From contig JAPMOS010000287.1 of NCBI GenBank assembly GCA_027972325.1, positions 1 through 34,234 on the forward strand: DNA of 34,234 nucleotides, given 5' to 3'. A model generated the notes under the pieces. That model was not told the DNA's origin and did not search any database. It worked only from the letters and a program-made list of their open reading frames with translations. The stretch comes from Paratrimastix pyriformis. Lineage: Eukaryota; Preaxostyla; Paratrimastigidae. Positions 1-10,577 of the stretch are shown here, piece after piece. Position numbers and translations under genes: made by a program. Numbering within the stretch: the first letter of the stretch is position 1; each line of letters begins with the position of its first letter.

Positions 1-39
1 TTGACATGTCCGTCAGTGCCGGCAGTCGACTTGTCCTTT
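1..39 (+). repeat. Left terminal inverted repeat of the 6.7-kb element
   Basis: It begins TTGACATGTC and contains the core GTCAGTGCCGGCAGTCGAC. The reverse complement lies at 6636-6675 with one short length/base difference near the outer end. Confidence 0.75.
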
Positions 40-840
40 GCGCAATAAGCAAATCGCAACGCATATTTTATTCCAGGGTTTTCGGGTTTCTTTGCTTTTC
101 AAGAATTTTCGAAGAGTTACTCGAGCTCTGAAGACCTTGCATTTTGTTTCGTCGAGTTGGGTTGACTTGGGAATGATCTAAGAGATCTCGGCCAACGTGC
201 CGCCCTTTGGCGCTCTGAAAGTGCTGGCCTTATTTCAATTGATTTTCAGGCCGCCTTGTCACTTTTCAACCCTGCTTTGTAGCCTTGAACGACTGATCTC
301 ATTGATCAACTCATCGCGTCTCTCTTCCCACCTCCTCGTGGGTCGCCGCGTTTTACTTTGTGAGGTTACAGGCCCTTGCCGGCCTCTCAACTCTCCCGAC
401 GGACTGGAGAAGAATCACCTGGAATCTCAGAATCTGGGTCCTCCTTTCCGGGTCTGTGGCGTCACAATAGCACTCGCTTTATATTTTTGTTTTCACAAAC
501 CAAAACGGAAGGAAACAAAACTTCCAAACAAAGATCAGAAAACCAAAACGGAAAAGCAAAGAAAGATAGTCTTTATTCCGTTTTCGTGACCGTCCTGCGT
601 GCAACTTTTGAACTCGGTTGAGCTTGGCCAATTTGCGCCATCCTCCTGTGTTTCGGTTGGGGTATCACCCCAGTTTCACTGGAATGGCACTGTTCGTTGG
701 TGCCTGGTCACCGTGACATGCGCTGGAATACTCATTGCTTCGGGACGAAGGATGCCTGCTTGAGGTGTCGGTTCAGTTTCAAAGCAACCTTGATACATAC
801 GTTCACTGACAGACCCACCAGACCACCACGTCACGTTTTG

Positions 841-1105
841 AGCGAATCAGTTTGATACTCTGCTCATTCGGCCCCACGGGGCTCGTTCGACACGCCAGCA
901 ACCTCTGTTGTACAGTCTGTTTAATTCCTTTGAAGGAATTTATTCACTGGTCGATTTGACTTTGCGGTTGAAAGGGCTGACGAATCAGTTCGATACTCTG
1001 TTCGTTCGACCCCACGGTGCTCGTTTGGCACAACAACAAACTTTTTCAGCAGTCTGTTCAATTCCTTTGAAGGAATTTCATCACCAGTGTCATTTGACAG
1101 GCGGC
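841..1105. repeat. Two-unit tandem duplication, about 138 bp per unit
   Basis: The string GAATCAGTT(T/C)GATACTCTG occurs at about 844 and 982. Both units then continue through a CCCCACGG box and a GTCTGTT(T/C)AATTCCTTTGAAGGAATTT box, the latter containing a short palindrome (AATTCCTTTGAAGGAATT). No coding role is seen. Confidence 0.7.
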
Positions 1106-2185
1106 TTAGAGGATCTCGGAAATGCTGGTGGTCTCTCTTCTGGCCATGTCTCAGACTCTGCGGAGCCACTCAGTCTGTCGAAACACCTGGTTGGCAAATA
1201 TTTCAGGCCAAAATCCTTCATGGGTTTTCAGGATCGAACAATGAGATGAATGGAATGCTGGGTCAACGGTTATCCGGCGAGGGACGCCCGTGCACTCGCT
1301 CTGGGCCCACGTCAGTGGATGACCTCCGCTATCAGCGTTTAGTCCACGTGACTCTGAAATTCGCACGATTACTGGTCACGCGCGCAACTCATTTCGCGCT
1401 CAAGTTCTTCTCAAGCCGGTCTTCCATCTGGGGTTGATTGACCTGGTCGCTCGGGGAGAATATAGCGAACGCTCCGAGTCACTTCTGAACAATCGACCAG
1501 TTGTCTTGTGGGTCTGCACTTGGCATCACGTCGCCCTCTTCATTCCGTGGCCATTCTTTTGTGCCGGAGGGGCAAACCTCCGCTTCGAACCTCTCACTTC
1601 GCCAGAACGTTTGGCTTCGACCATCTTCGCGTGGCCGTGTTGTCGCGGAGCCCATGTTGTCGCGGGGCAAGGCAGGAGGTCCCATGTCCACCACGCACCG
1701 TTCGACCAGGAGCCGACTCATGGCCCTGATGATCTGCGGGCACACAGGCGCGCACGTTCCTGCGGCACAACTCGCAGGATTTTACAACAACGCACACTGC
1801 GAGCTTCTCCCTCTTCAACACACACTGGCGGTTGCAGAGAGGAGCTTCATCTATTTTGGGCGCACCAGGGAGCAGCCAACTCCCCAGTTTCGGATCGGAG
1901 ACGATGACTCGGTCCGGACTCCATGTCCCACATGGAACCATGGCGGTCGCCACACCACGTTTCAGAGGTCTTATACTCTTTCGGAACCGAGGGAAACACC
2001 CCCGTTGCTCTTTCACACGAAATACGTTTGGGAGGGAAGCATCGTGCTCGACATGCCTGGGCCACCACCCCGCGCGGGACCGGGTGAGCCTGACGTCCCC
2101 CCTGGGGGGGGAAGGGCCTGATCTAACAGATGTCCCCAAGAGGAGGAGACGTGTTCTAGGGAACGGGTCTGTCTTTCCTCAAGTC

Positions 2186-2800
2186 CAGGATCGCGAGCTT
2201 CCAGGACACATAGGCCCCACTGTCGAATTCTCTACTTCGACCATGCACACCAGGGTTGTCCACCCCCTCGTGACGGGGGTCTGCATCTGGCCTGGGGACT
2301 GGCTCCCCCCTTTGCAAAAATGTGAGCGGTCAGGTACCCGACACACGTGAAGGAGAATGGAACGTGTGACGGAGTGCCTCGTTACAAAGTCTGGCTTCGT
2401 GAAAGAGCCCTTCCCTGACTCTGGGTGCGTAGAGACGAGCGTGAGGTCATCGCAGTTGTCCTCTTCTCCTGGCCCATTGGACCCACAACACCCGACGGGA
2501 GTGTCCCTGGTACCGTTCCTCCCGGGGACAACATCGCCCGGACAAGAGTCATGCTCACCGCGGACCCCACCAGAAAGGCTCCCATGACCCACGGGCTGCT
2601 CAACAACTCCTCAGTTGCCCAAGCCCAAGATCGTGAGCGTCCTGAACTCACACGTTGGCTCTTCTGTGGCCAGGGCATCCATGCTGAAAGGGGGCGAGTG
2701 CCCCACTTCGGCCATGCACATCGGGGTCTCGTTGCGGGGTTCTTCGCGCGGATTGGGGACTGCCTGCTCCTTTGCAAAATGTGAGCGTCGGGTCAACGAA
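2186..2800. repeat. Degenerate direct repeat, about 450-bp period
   Basis: The stretch 2186-2345 and the stretch 2627-2800 share ordered blocks: a GATCG(C/T)GAGC start, a CTTCG(A/G)CCATGCACA block, a GGGGACTG block and a TTTGCAAAA(A)TGTGAGCG end. They are diverged, so this is an old duplication inside the TIR-bounded region. Confidence 0.55.
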
Positions 2801-4089
2801 CGCACGTCCTCGTCCCCTACACCCGATCTGACATTCCGGGCGCTCTACAAGTGGGGCCCCAAATGAAGGTGGTGCAGCCGCAGCTTCCACCCGGCGAAGG
2901 GTGGTGGGACTAGCGCCAGCGGCCGAGGGCGCTCTACAAATACCCGTTCAACTCTCAGCCTGGGCACGAGACGTCGGGCAAGCTTGACGGGAGCAGAGAG
3001 GAAAGTCTGTCGTCGCATCCTCTCTCCGCCCTCTTGGGTGAAACACCACTCGTGATCTCTGCGCACTCTCCCTCCTCCGAGTGCGTGCCCTCAGCACCCA
3101 CGTACACCTTCCAGTCCCTGCCCATCATTCCGGCTCATCCCATCCCCACCTCCGAGGGCCATGATGGGGCGGCTCCCGTCCCAGGAGGGCGAGCATCCCT
3201 GTCTTGGACCCATCACGATCACTCCTGCTTGGGGTCACTCTGTCCATTCACAGGCAAGGCTGAGAACAGTGCACTTGTCCGCCTTGCCCACAGCCGGGTG
3301 GCATTATTCCATAGTATTTCTGCTTCCCTACTCGGTGCTCTGCGGTGCTGTCCTGCCTGGAGTGGGATCACACTTCACACACGGACGCGAACTATACTGA
3401 GAGCATTTGGTTGGGCGGGCCTGTGTTTGTCTGCGCCCACACCCTCACACAGACCGTACAGGGTCAGAAACAACAACAAACTGTGAGACGTCAGGGACGC
3501 GCGCATACTTGTGCACCCACGGGTCCCACGCTCGGGGATCGAGAGGTCCCAACAAGCTGGCGGTCAGGTCAGAAACAACTTTGGGATTTCGGCACTGCTA
3601 GGTCTAGAGATTGGAGAGAATTCACTGACCGCCAGCAAGCCTCATAGTTGCACGTCGTTCCTCAATGGGTTCTCTTCCGATCCCGTGTGCGCTGTCACAC
3701 CCGCACCTGAAGTCGTGTTTTCCAGGCGGGCCCTCTCTGTGACATCTGGCACACCAACACCAGTGTTCGGTGTTTTTCAGGCCTGCGCTTGCCCATGACC
3801 ATCACCCCAACACTGGGACCCTTGTGTGATTTCAGCGCGTATCTGCTCGTTTACGTGCCCGCACCGCGGGTTTTCTCATGAGGGCGCTCCGTTGGATTTC
3901 CGGATGCCCCTCTGCCTCGGTGTGTACGTTGACTCACCAACACCGTGACGATGGCATGCATGCACCGCTGGTTTTTCAGGAGGGCGATCCGTGGTATGTT
4001 CGGATGCGGTGCCCGTGGGTACACCAACACCGGGAAAAATTGGTGCTATGCACTTGAGGGGCTTGCACCTGTTCATGCCCCGGTATGTT

Positions 4090-4700
4090 CATCAGGGGCG
4101 GGCCTGAGTGCGCCCAACATGCCCCTTGGATGCACTCTCACACCGGCAGCATCATCACAGCACCACCACCAGCACACGCACCATCAGTGTGGCGTTGCTC
4201 AGGGCGGGCCTGTGTGCTCATCATGCCTTGAATGGGTCCTGGCACACCAGGACATCTGTTTGATGCGTCTGGGGCGGGCCGGAGTGTGCCCCACATGTCC
4301 CCTGGTGTACACTCTCACACCAACAGTATCATCAGCACCACCAGTGTGGTGACTTTTCAACGGGCCTGTGTGCTCATCATGCCCTTGAATGCGTCCTGAC
4401 AGCTGCTTGACTGCTTGAGGCGTCTCAGGGCGGGCCTGTGTGCCCACATGCCCTCTGGTGTGCATTCTCACACCAGCAGCAGCAACACCAACACCATCAC
4501 CCAGCACCACCAGAGTGGTGTTCTGTCGGGGCGGGCCTGTGTGCTCATCATGCCCCTGAATGCGCCCTGGCACACCAGGACAGCTGCGTGGCGAGGCGTC
4601 TGGGGGCGGGCCTGTGTGCCCATATGCCTCCTGGTGTTCATTCTCACTCCAGCAGCAGCATCACACCCACACCAGCGCATTCAGGCCAGAATCACCACAC
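4090..4700. repeat. Degenerate minisatellite, about four units of 130-170 bp
   Basis: Each unit carries GGGCGGGCCTGTGTG followed by CATGCC, a CTCACACCAGCAGCA-type block and CACC/CAGCACCACCAG runs. Units start near 4090, 4200, 4365 and 4530. The CAC-rich runs produce long spurious open frames on both strands. Confidence 0.65.
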
Positions 4701-5047
4701 CAGCACCATCAGAGTGGGGCTTTGCTGGGGGCAGTGTGATGCTCGATGTTTCATGCCTGCTCTCGCATCGACTGATGCCTTCTTGTCTGTCGGAAGCAGT
4801 GACAGCACTCGGCACCTTTGGGGGGCGACCCCGGACACACGCGGGGGGACACTGTGGAGTGTGTACCACCTCTCAGCTGTTTGATGCTCGTTCTGGCCCT
4901 CCGGCACGCGCACTCCCAACATCAGGATGGGTATCCGTAGAGCCGGCTCATCGGCCAAGAGTGTTGGGCGGAGCATCCCGTTAGCCGGGTCACGTAGAGT
5001 GCGGAAGGGGGGGGAAAGCTATTCCTTTGGTATGGTGTTCACTCTTT

Positions 5048-5152
5048 CTTGGTTTGGGTTTGTTTGGGGCTATCCCACGAAGGCCTCCGAACTCGTGAAG
5101 GAGAATGGTGGGATAGCCGAGTAATCTCTTCCCCAAACAAACCCAAACCAAG
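5048..5152. repeat. Fold-back (MITE-like) element
   Basis: The 22-bp arm at 5048-5069 (CTTGGTTTGGGTTTGTTTGG and two more G) is perfectly inverted at 5131-5152. Next to the arms lie CTATCCCAC (5070-5078) and its complement GTGGGATAG (5108-5116). The right arm also carries CCGAGTAATCTCTT, which the left arm lacks here but which is present in the related copy at 6744-6790. Confidence 0.8.
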
Positions 5153-5379
5153 ACAAGTCTCCCACCCACCTCCCTGCCTGATGAGTGGCACTGGGTTTGT
5201 TTGTTGCTGCTTTCCCCCGCGAAGCTTCGACTCAACGTGTACCCCATGGTCATGAATGATGGTGGGCATTTTGTCTTCGCAGCGCAATCTTCGTATGTGC
5301 TCCCTTGGCTGTCCTGCTGCCTGTTCAACCCCACAATCTGATTGACAAGTCAGGAGGGCTGCCTCGTGGGGGAGGCGAG

Positions 5380-5860
5380 TGTGGCTGTTGTTCAACCTTG
5401 TTTGGTTCCCTTTGACAACAATGTGTGGGGTCTCGTCGGGGCCTTTTGACCTTGAGACACCACCCTTCATGCACCCTCATTCACCCTCGTCTGATGTGAT
5501 TGGGCATTCATGGTGGGGGAGTTGTGGTCATTCACCCCCAGCTACTTTGCTTGAACAACAGCCTATGGTCATCCTGTACGTTGTACTCTTAAGACATCCA
5601 TCAGCGGTGTGGGGTGTTGTCTTCCTCCTTTTCTGTTCTGAATGGGCAACAGCTCGAGGAACTGGTGCGGGGTGTTATCTTTCACCCCCGTTTTCGTTTT
5701 GTTGTGGCACAACTGTGTGGCTTTACCATGGTCGTGGTGGGCACCATGCATCCTCCACATTCAGAATGCGGGGGTCGGGGTTTGTCATTCACCGTCGTCT
5801 GTTCTGTTTTGACAACAGCTCATGTGATTTCATCGTGGGCGTTGTGCCCGTGAACCACCG
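5380..5860. repeat. Degenerate GT-rich internal repeats
   Basis: Blocks such as TTTGACAACA/TTGAACAACAGC, GGTGTGGGGTGTT and CATTCACCC recur in the same order around 5395-5560, 5590-5690 and 5700-5830. Long frames across it read hydrophobic Val/Phe/Cys-rich sequence without domains and are judged spurious. Confidence 0.4.
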
Positions 5861-6635
5861 CGCTCACCCCACCGCACACCTCCCTCTCGCTGGAGGGATA
5901 TTTGTTGAGCACCCTGAAGTGGCGATCGATACGTCACCTTTCGTGCTCTCTCTCCCTGCGGGGTTTGCGTTTTGGTGGGGCTTGGGTTCTTTATACAGAA
6001 CTCGACGCCTGCACGGCAAGGGTGCCTCCACCGCTTCACCGGCGCCGGTCGGCGACTGGTGACGAAGAAGCCGCGAGCACGGGGCGAGAACCCTCCTGGG
6101 ATCTGCGAGGCAAGGTGCCTGTCGCGGCTCCGTCGTGCTCTGCGTTTCTCTCGACGCGTGCCTTTGGCCCGCGGCATGTCGGACAACGAGTCCTCTCGCT
6201 GTTTTGTCCGATCTTCTTCGTTGTTTTTATTTGCGGGGGGTCCGACCCGTTGAGGGAAGGATTCCCTATGGAGGGTGCCGAGTACGGGAAGACTCGGTGC
6301 CCTCGGGGCCTTTGAAGGTTTCGCCCCTCCTTTTGTTTGGCTTCTTCTCTCCCACCTGTTTTTGCTGACCGGTTACAGCGGTGCGTCGGGGTTTTCTCCA
6401 GCCTCCTCTTTCCCTGACTACACGTGCACCCCCCGGGGCGGGTCGCGACCCGCTTGAGGAGATGTTTGGGGTTCGCATGGTTGATCATGAATCTCTCTTC
6501 TTCGTTTTCATTGAAACCTTCGGGAGCTGTGACTCCCAACTGGATTGTTTTTACTGCGTTGCGCGGTACTGACTCCCTTCCCACCTTTCTCTGCGTCGGT
6601 GGCTGGCGTGTCGTCGTCCGAATGGGCTTATGCTT

Positions 6636-6675
6636 AAAGGACAAGTCGACTGCCGGCACTGACATGACATGTCAA
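6636..6675 (-). repeat. Right terminal inverted repeat of the 6.7-kb element
   Basis: Reverse complement of bases 1-39; the core GTCGACTGCCGGCACTGAC is exact. A further partial motif, TGTCAGTGCCG, lies just outside near 6698, suggesting a second degenerate end. Confidence 0.75.
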
Positions 6676-6731
6676 ATTCTTTTTGATCAATTTTTGGATG
6701 TCAGTGCCGTTTTGCGTGCTTGCTGTGCAAG

Positions 6732-6790
6732 TGTTCACTCTTTCTTGGTTTGGGTTTGTTTGGGGAAGAGATTACTCGGCTATCCCACCA
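6732..6790 (+). repeat. One end of the fold-back family seen at 5048-5152
   Basis: This copy shares GTTCACTCTTTCTTGG, the 22-bp arm (6744-6765), AAGAGATTACTCGG (6766-6779) and CTATCCCACCA with the fold-back element at 5048-5152. It abuts the recombinase coding sequence that starts at about 6780, so it marks the point where the recombinase gene was interrupted on its 5' side. Confidence 0.75.
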
Positions 6791-7633
6791 CGGCCGCCGA
6801 TCGCCTTGTCGTCTGCCTGCTGGGCTTCAAGAACGACTACACCGCCCAGGGCGCCTCCGTCACCATCTGGCGCGCCGCCGATGCGCTGCTCGACCCGGTG
6901 AGCTGCTACCAGTGCTGGCTCCGCCGCACGCGCGCCATGCGCCCCGACCCGCCCGGACCGTCGCGGGTCGTCATCCAGCTGCGCCGCCCCTACGAGGGCG
7001 TCAAGCCGGCCACCATCAGCCACATCCTCAACGAGGTCATCGTCGCCGGCGGGGGCGATCGCTCGCTCCTCTCGGCCCGCGGCTTCCGCCGTGGCGGGGC
7101 CAGCTGGGCCATTGCGCGCGAGGTCATGCCCGACAAGATCCTGCACCTGGGCCGCTGGGCTTCGGCCAAAGTGTTTGCGCAGCACTACGTGCAGACGGGC
7201 GTCGACAGCAACTTCACCGACCTCATGTTCGCCCCGGCGCCGCCGCCGCCCCGTGCCCCTGGCGCCGCCGCGCCGCTCGCCGCCACGGATCTCGTCCAGG
7301 CCGTGCGTCCGGCGCCTCCGCCTCCGCCCCTGCCGCCAGGCTCGCCTGCTTCGTCGCTCTCGCTGTCGGCGGCCACGCCGCGTCACCGCCCGGCCGCTCC
7401 GCCACGCCAGCGCGTTGTGATATGCGACGACGACGTTTCCGATGAGGCGAGTCCTTCGGGCGATGCTACGAGCACGCCTGCTGCGCCTGCTCGCCGCCGC
7501 TCGAGCAGGGCGCCTTCTGCTCCGCGCCGCCGCCGCCGGAGCGCTCTCTGGGCCAGGCCGTCTGATGACGACGACGAGAACGACGAGCTCGAGGCGGATT
7601 CGTCCAGCCTGCCCGCCGCGCCGGGCCTCATTT
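6780..7633 (+). pseudogene. Tyrosine recombinase, C-terminal part (Crypton/DIRS-type)
   Basis: The frame starting at the fold-back end reads a recombinase catalytic half: a GFKNDYTAQG block (the K-beta hairpin region), a PVSCYQCWLRRTR helix, then ARGFRRGGASWAIAREV, which corresponds to the HxLRxGGAT box II of Crypton and plant-type recombinases, then HLGRWASAKVFAQHYV with the box-II Trp/His position and the presumed nucleophilic Tyr. The usual His before the box-II Arg appears to be replaced (ARGFRR). The N-terminal half with the first catalytic Arg is absent. A proline/alanine tail and a DDDDENDELE acidic patch follow, outside the recombinase fold. Codons are very G/C-rich at third positions. 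A likely intron (GTCTGT...ACTAG, 7634-7681) follows. The Crypton assignment is inferred from motifs only. Confidence 0.65.
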
Positions 7634-7757
7634 GTCTGTTTTATGTTTTCTGTGTTTCTCCTGCTGCCGCCGGCCGACTAGATGCTGGTCTTGGCATGCC
7701 TTTCTGGGAATTTTCATTTTTTTCCTTTTTGTCTGCGGCCAGCCGACTAGATGCTGC
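7634..7757 (+). repeat. Tandem GTCTG...GCCGACTAGATGCTG repeat
   Basis: CCGGCCGACTAGATGCTG at about 7670-7688 recurs as CCAGCCGACTAGATGCTG at about 7742-7759, each preceded by a pyrimidine-rich stretch containing GTCTG. Each repeat looks like an intron (GTCTG donor, CTAG acceptor), so this could be an intron duplication at the 3' end of the recombinase gene. Confidence 0.4.
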
Positions 7758-7808
7758 GCTGCTGTGGGTTTTCTGTTTTTGCTTTTCTCCCACGACTCTC
7801 TGCATGTG

Positions 7809-7911
7809 ATAGCACCTAGACTGCCGAAGACGGAGGCTGTCGGCTGCTATCCTGAGTCTTACGATGGATAGTGAGTCGACAGCCGAAGTCGAGGCAGGAT
7901 AGGTGCTACCC
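7809..7911. repeat. Fold-back MITE, complete copy
   Basis: The left arm starting ATAGCACCTAGACTGCCGAA pairs imperfectly with the right arm ending GGCAGGATAGGTGCTAC. The loop contains a smaller hairpin (CTATCC ... GGATAG). Its first 63 bases are repeated at 8625-8687. Confidence 0.75.
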
Positions 7912-8624
7912 TCCCTCTTGTCTGCTGATTTTGCTTTTTCTGCTTCTCCCTTGAGCGCTGAACCCACCCGCACCCATCCTGCTGCTACTGACGGGGTTCG
8001 TACGCCATTTCAACCGGCCGCCTCTGCCGCGACTCGTACGGAGAACACCACTCCAAAACGAAGGCATTGTGCTGGTCCGGGGCGCCCCCTTAAGTCCTGG
8101 AATTGGGCGGGAAATTTCAGATCTCATTTTTTCAACTTTTGCCCTGTTGTGATTTCGACATCCGTGCTTTTTTACCCTCTCTTGGGACCCCTTCCGGAGC
8201 CCAAATCGGGGTCACTTCACGGTTCGATCATGGACCGTTGGCCCGCAATTACCTTAACGGTTTTCGGAGATCGGAGATTTGCCGAATCTCGGGCCGTTAA
8301 CCCCGAATCTCACCCCTTCCGATGCGTGTTAATTTTTTCTTTTCGCCCGATGTTCTTGGCTCCCTTTGACCTCTCTCTCCGATTTTTGTTGTGATTTATG
8401 GACACGTATTGGACACGCTGCCCGTCGTGACCATACGATTTTTATTTTAGGATTGGTGTTTTTCGGTCGAACCAACCCTATCGACCACCGGTCGACCCAT
8501 GTCCATCCTGACCGGTTCTCCACCCAGGACACTTTTTTGAGATGTTTCCAAGTGCTTTCACCTGGGTTTGACTTGTGACTTTTTTCTGCATTGTGTGGTG
8601 TTTATCATGAAGAACAAGGAGATA
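7912..8624. other. Spacer between MITE copies, nothing recognised
   Basis: The segment has short unsupported frames on both strands, lower GC than the recombinase gene, and T-rich runs. I see no domain, repeat array or RNA gene. It lies between a full and a half copy of the same MITE. Confidence 0.5.
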
Positions 8625-8687
8625 TAGCACCTAGACTGCCGAAGACGGAGGCTGTCGGCTGCTATCCTGAGTCTTACGATGGATAGC
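8625..8687. repeat. Half copy of the fold-back MITE
   Basis: It is virtually identical to the first 63 bases of the copy at 7809-7911. The sequence then changes at once into the AT-rich virus-like fragment, so this repeat forms the left border of that fragment. Confidence 0.8.
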
Positions 8688-9432
8688 TGGTGGAATCAAC
8701 GAATTCATTCTGTACTGTAACCATTCCTGCTTCATCCATACTGCTTCGAAGAATTGCCTTCTTCTCATCTTCATGCATTGTCATGTCGTTAGCTACGAGT
8801 TCAACATCGAGGAAAGTGTTTGTTAATGTAGCTCCGACTGTGGAAGATGATGCTATTTCTGATATAGGGGCTATTTCTACTTCAAAATAGGGATTTGCTT
8901 GTAAGATGTCGAGCCGTAGAGGGTTAAAGTCAATGAATGGATTTGGTATGTAAATCAGTCCTTCCTGTTGTTGCGATGGATCAATGTCTGTGCCGGTTGC
9001 TCCAATACGGGCGTTCTGCATCATCAGTGATTTGCGTTCCTGTATGGCACGTTGGTAATATTGATATATACCTGCACTGTCCAACTTGTATATTTCACGT
9101 CCTTGGTGCTTAAACTTAAGGGATTTGATGAGCTTCATCATGTATCCACCTACGTAAGTCACCGTGCCGGCTGATGCTGTAGTAGCTCCGAGTCTGATGT
9201 GTAGGTGTATGTCATTACCTGAGAGTAGTCCGCTGTATTTGTTAATGTCAAACTGTGCGACACTTCCAAAAGATATTTGACGGTTAGGCTTGATTACTAC
9301 CGGGTCCGTTACAATCTTAGGCTTGCGTATCTTAGTGGTTTTGTCATCTGTAAACTCGTTGATTTTGATTGCATTCCTTTCGAGGTCTGAGTTCTGTGTG
9401 GTGTGCGACTTTAGAATAATTGCCGTTGCCAT
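8674..9432 (-). pseudogene. Capsid-type protein of a Polinton-like virus (fossil)
   Basis: The frame starts with ATG at 9432 and reads about 250 residues. The features resemble double jelly-roll major capsid proteins: a GGYMMKLIKSLKFKHQGREI segment (strand followed by the Gly-x-Glu-Ile turn typical of these proteins) near residue 95, and IPNPFIDFNPLRLDILQANP near residue 165, in the place of the usual IPLPF...LP..AL box of the first jelly roll. The sequence covers roughly the N-terminal jelly roll only, and the fragment is incomplete. Assignment rests on these patterns and on the neighbouring packaging ATPase; a minor capsid protein is the alternative. Confidence 0.65.
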
Positions 9433-9490
9433 AGTGTGATAATCAATATCATACTAAGATAAAAAAATACTCAAATTATTAAAATTATGC

Positions 9491-10511
9491 CTATTTTGTG
9501 TTTACTGCCTTCTGGTCCCAATGCTCTTCTGCCTTTTTCACCTTGGATCTGTAATCTTCTTGAGTTTTGGAGGTATCCCAAAAGGCATTGTAAAGATTAA
9601 GGTAATTGTCATGGAGTAGAGGCTTTATCACCAATATGTTGTGGTCTGCGGTGACTTTCTCGAATAGTTCTAAGAAATCTGCCTTCTTCATACACGACAT
9701 ATAATCATGGTAAATCATGTCTTTCACTGAGTCATTCTTGGTGTAATGGACAAAACAGTAATTGGTGTTCTGCCTTGTTCTTGGTGATATACCTGTTGGT
9801 ATTTGTGTCGTCAGAATGACTGAGATGATGTTGTATCTTCTGTGATTGCAAAACAGACTGCCTAAAATATTACTTTGGTGTAACTTGTTGTTGCCATCTA
9901 AGATATCGTCAAATATCAATAAGACTGACTTCTTGCCTTTTGTCTTCTCTTGGAACTTGATGAGCTTCTCAATGAATAATGGTGTCTCATCATCGTCAAA
10001 GCCTCCAAAACATTGATCATCCGGAATGTTCCCTAACTCTTTCTGATATCTATCTTTATTGTCTTGTGCAACTGTAAAATAATAGATATATCTTGTCAAT
10101 CTCACTTCGTATCTGCTGTATAATGGACAGAACTGATGTCGTTTTGCCACTCTCCTTCATGCCATAATGTAGTGAAATAAAAGGCTCTTTCTTGTTTTTG
10201 AACCTGTCCACAATCTCTAATGAACTGAACTTAGGCATCTTGACATTACCTACCTTGACAATGCTTGCATCATCTTCTTTTACTTCAGGTGGAATAAAGA
10301 CAACTTGCTTCTGCTCAATTTGCTCATCTTCTTCAACTTTATGCTCTTCCGCTTTCACTTTCTTCTCTTTCTTCTCTTTCTTCTCCTTAGGAACCTTCTC
10401 TTTCTTCTCTTTTGGTGGAGCACATTTATGCTTCTTAAGCCACTTCTCACTCTTATATTCTTTTCCACACTCAGGACACTTATATACTTCCTTAACTGAT
10501 TCAGACGACAT
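9491..10511 (-). pseudogene. Packaging ATPase with N-terminal zinc finger (fossil)
   Basis: The 5' part (ATG at 10511) begins with a CPECGKEYKSEKWLKKHKC zinc finger, a long Lys/Glu-rich linker, and then a P-loop GMKESGKT with the context expected of A32-like/FtsK-HerA packaging ATPases. The 3' part carries the Walker B strand VLLIFDDI and a following TTQIPTGISPRTRQNTNY segment, which matches the sensor region where these ATPases carry Thr-Gln. In Polinton-like viruses this enzyme pumps DNA into the capsid. The gene is not a single open frame; about one break. The zinc finger fused ahead of the ATPase is unusual to my knowledge. Confidence 0.8.
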
Positions 10512-10577
10512 TTTGAATTGTAACTATAATCTATATAGAAAAAATATTTTGTGTGTGAACTGTATTAGTTAACTAAT
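10512..10577. promoter_or_regulatory. Divergent AT-rich promoter spacer of the virus fragment
   Basis: Sixty-six bases separate the ATPase start from the acidic-protein start on the other strand. They are AT-rich, with TATATAG and AAAAAATATTTT runs, as expected for a bidirectional viral promoter. Inferred from position and composition only. Confidence 0.4.

Larger units (their letters stand above)
1..6675. mobile_element. Possible 6.7-kb non-autonomous TIR element, no supported genes
   Basis: The segment is bounded by an inverted repeat: the first 39 bases match the reverse complement of 6636-6675 with only a small difference. Open frames inside are short, overlap on both strands and show no recognisable domain, so I call none of them a gene. 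The interior is mostly degenerate tandem repeats (841-1105, 2186-2800, 4090-4700, 5380-5860) and one fold-back element. The left end coincides with the window start, so a target duplication cannot be tested and the real element may extend further left. An alternative is two unrelated solo ends of the same transposon family. Confidence 0.4.

Noticed and set aside
4199-4984. Long overlapping open frames on both strands in the CAC/CAG-rich region
   Set aside because: They follow the minisatellite composition, have no domains and exist on both strands alike.
5379-6062. 227-codon hydrophobic frame
   Set aside because: Composition follows GT-rich repeats and there is no domain, splice support or conserved motif.
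6036-6665. 209-codon minus-strand frame at the right end of the first region
   Set aside because: Basic, low-complexity reading that runs through the terminal inverted repeat, with no recognisable domain.
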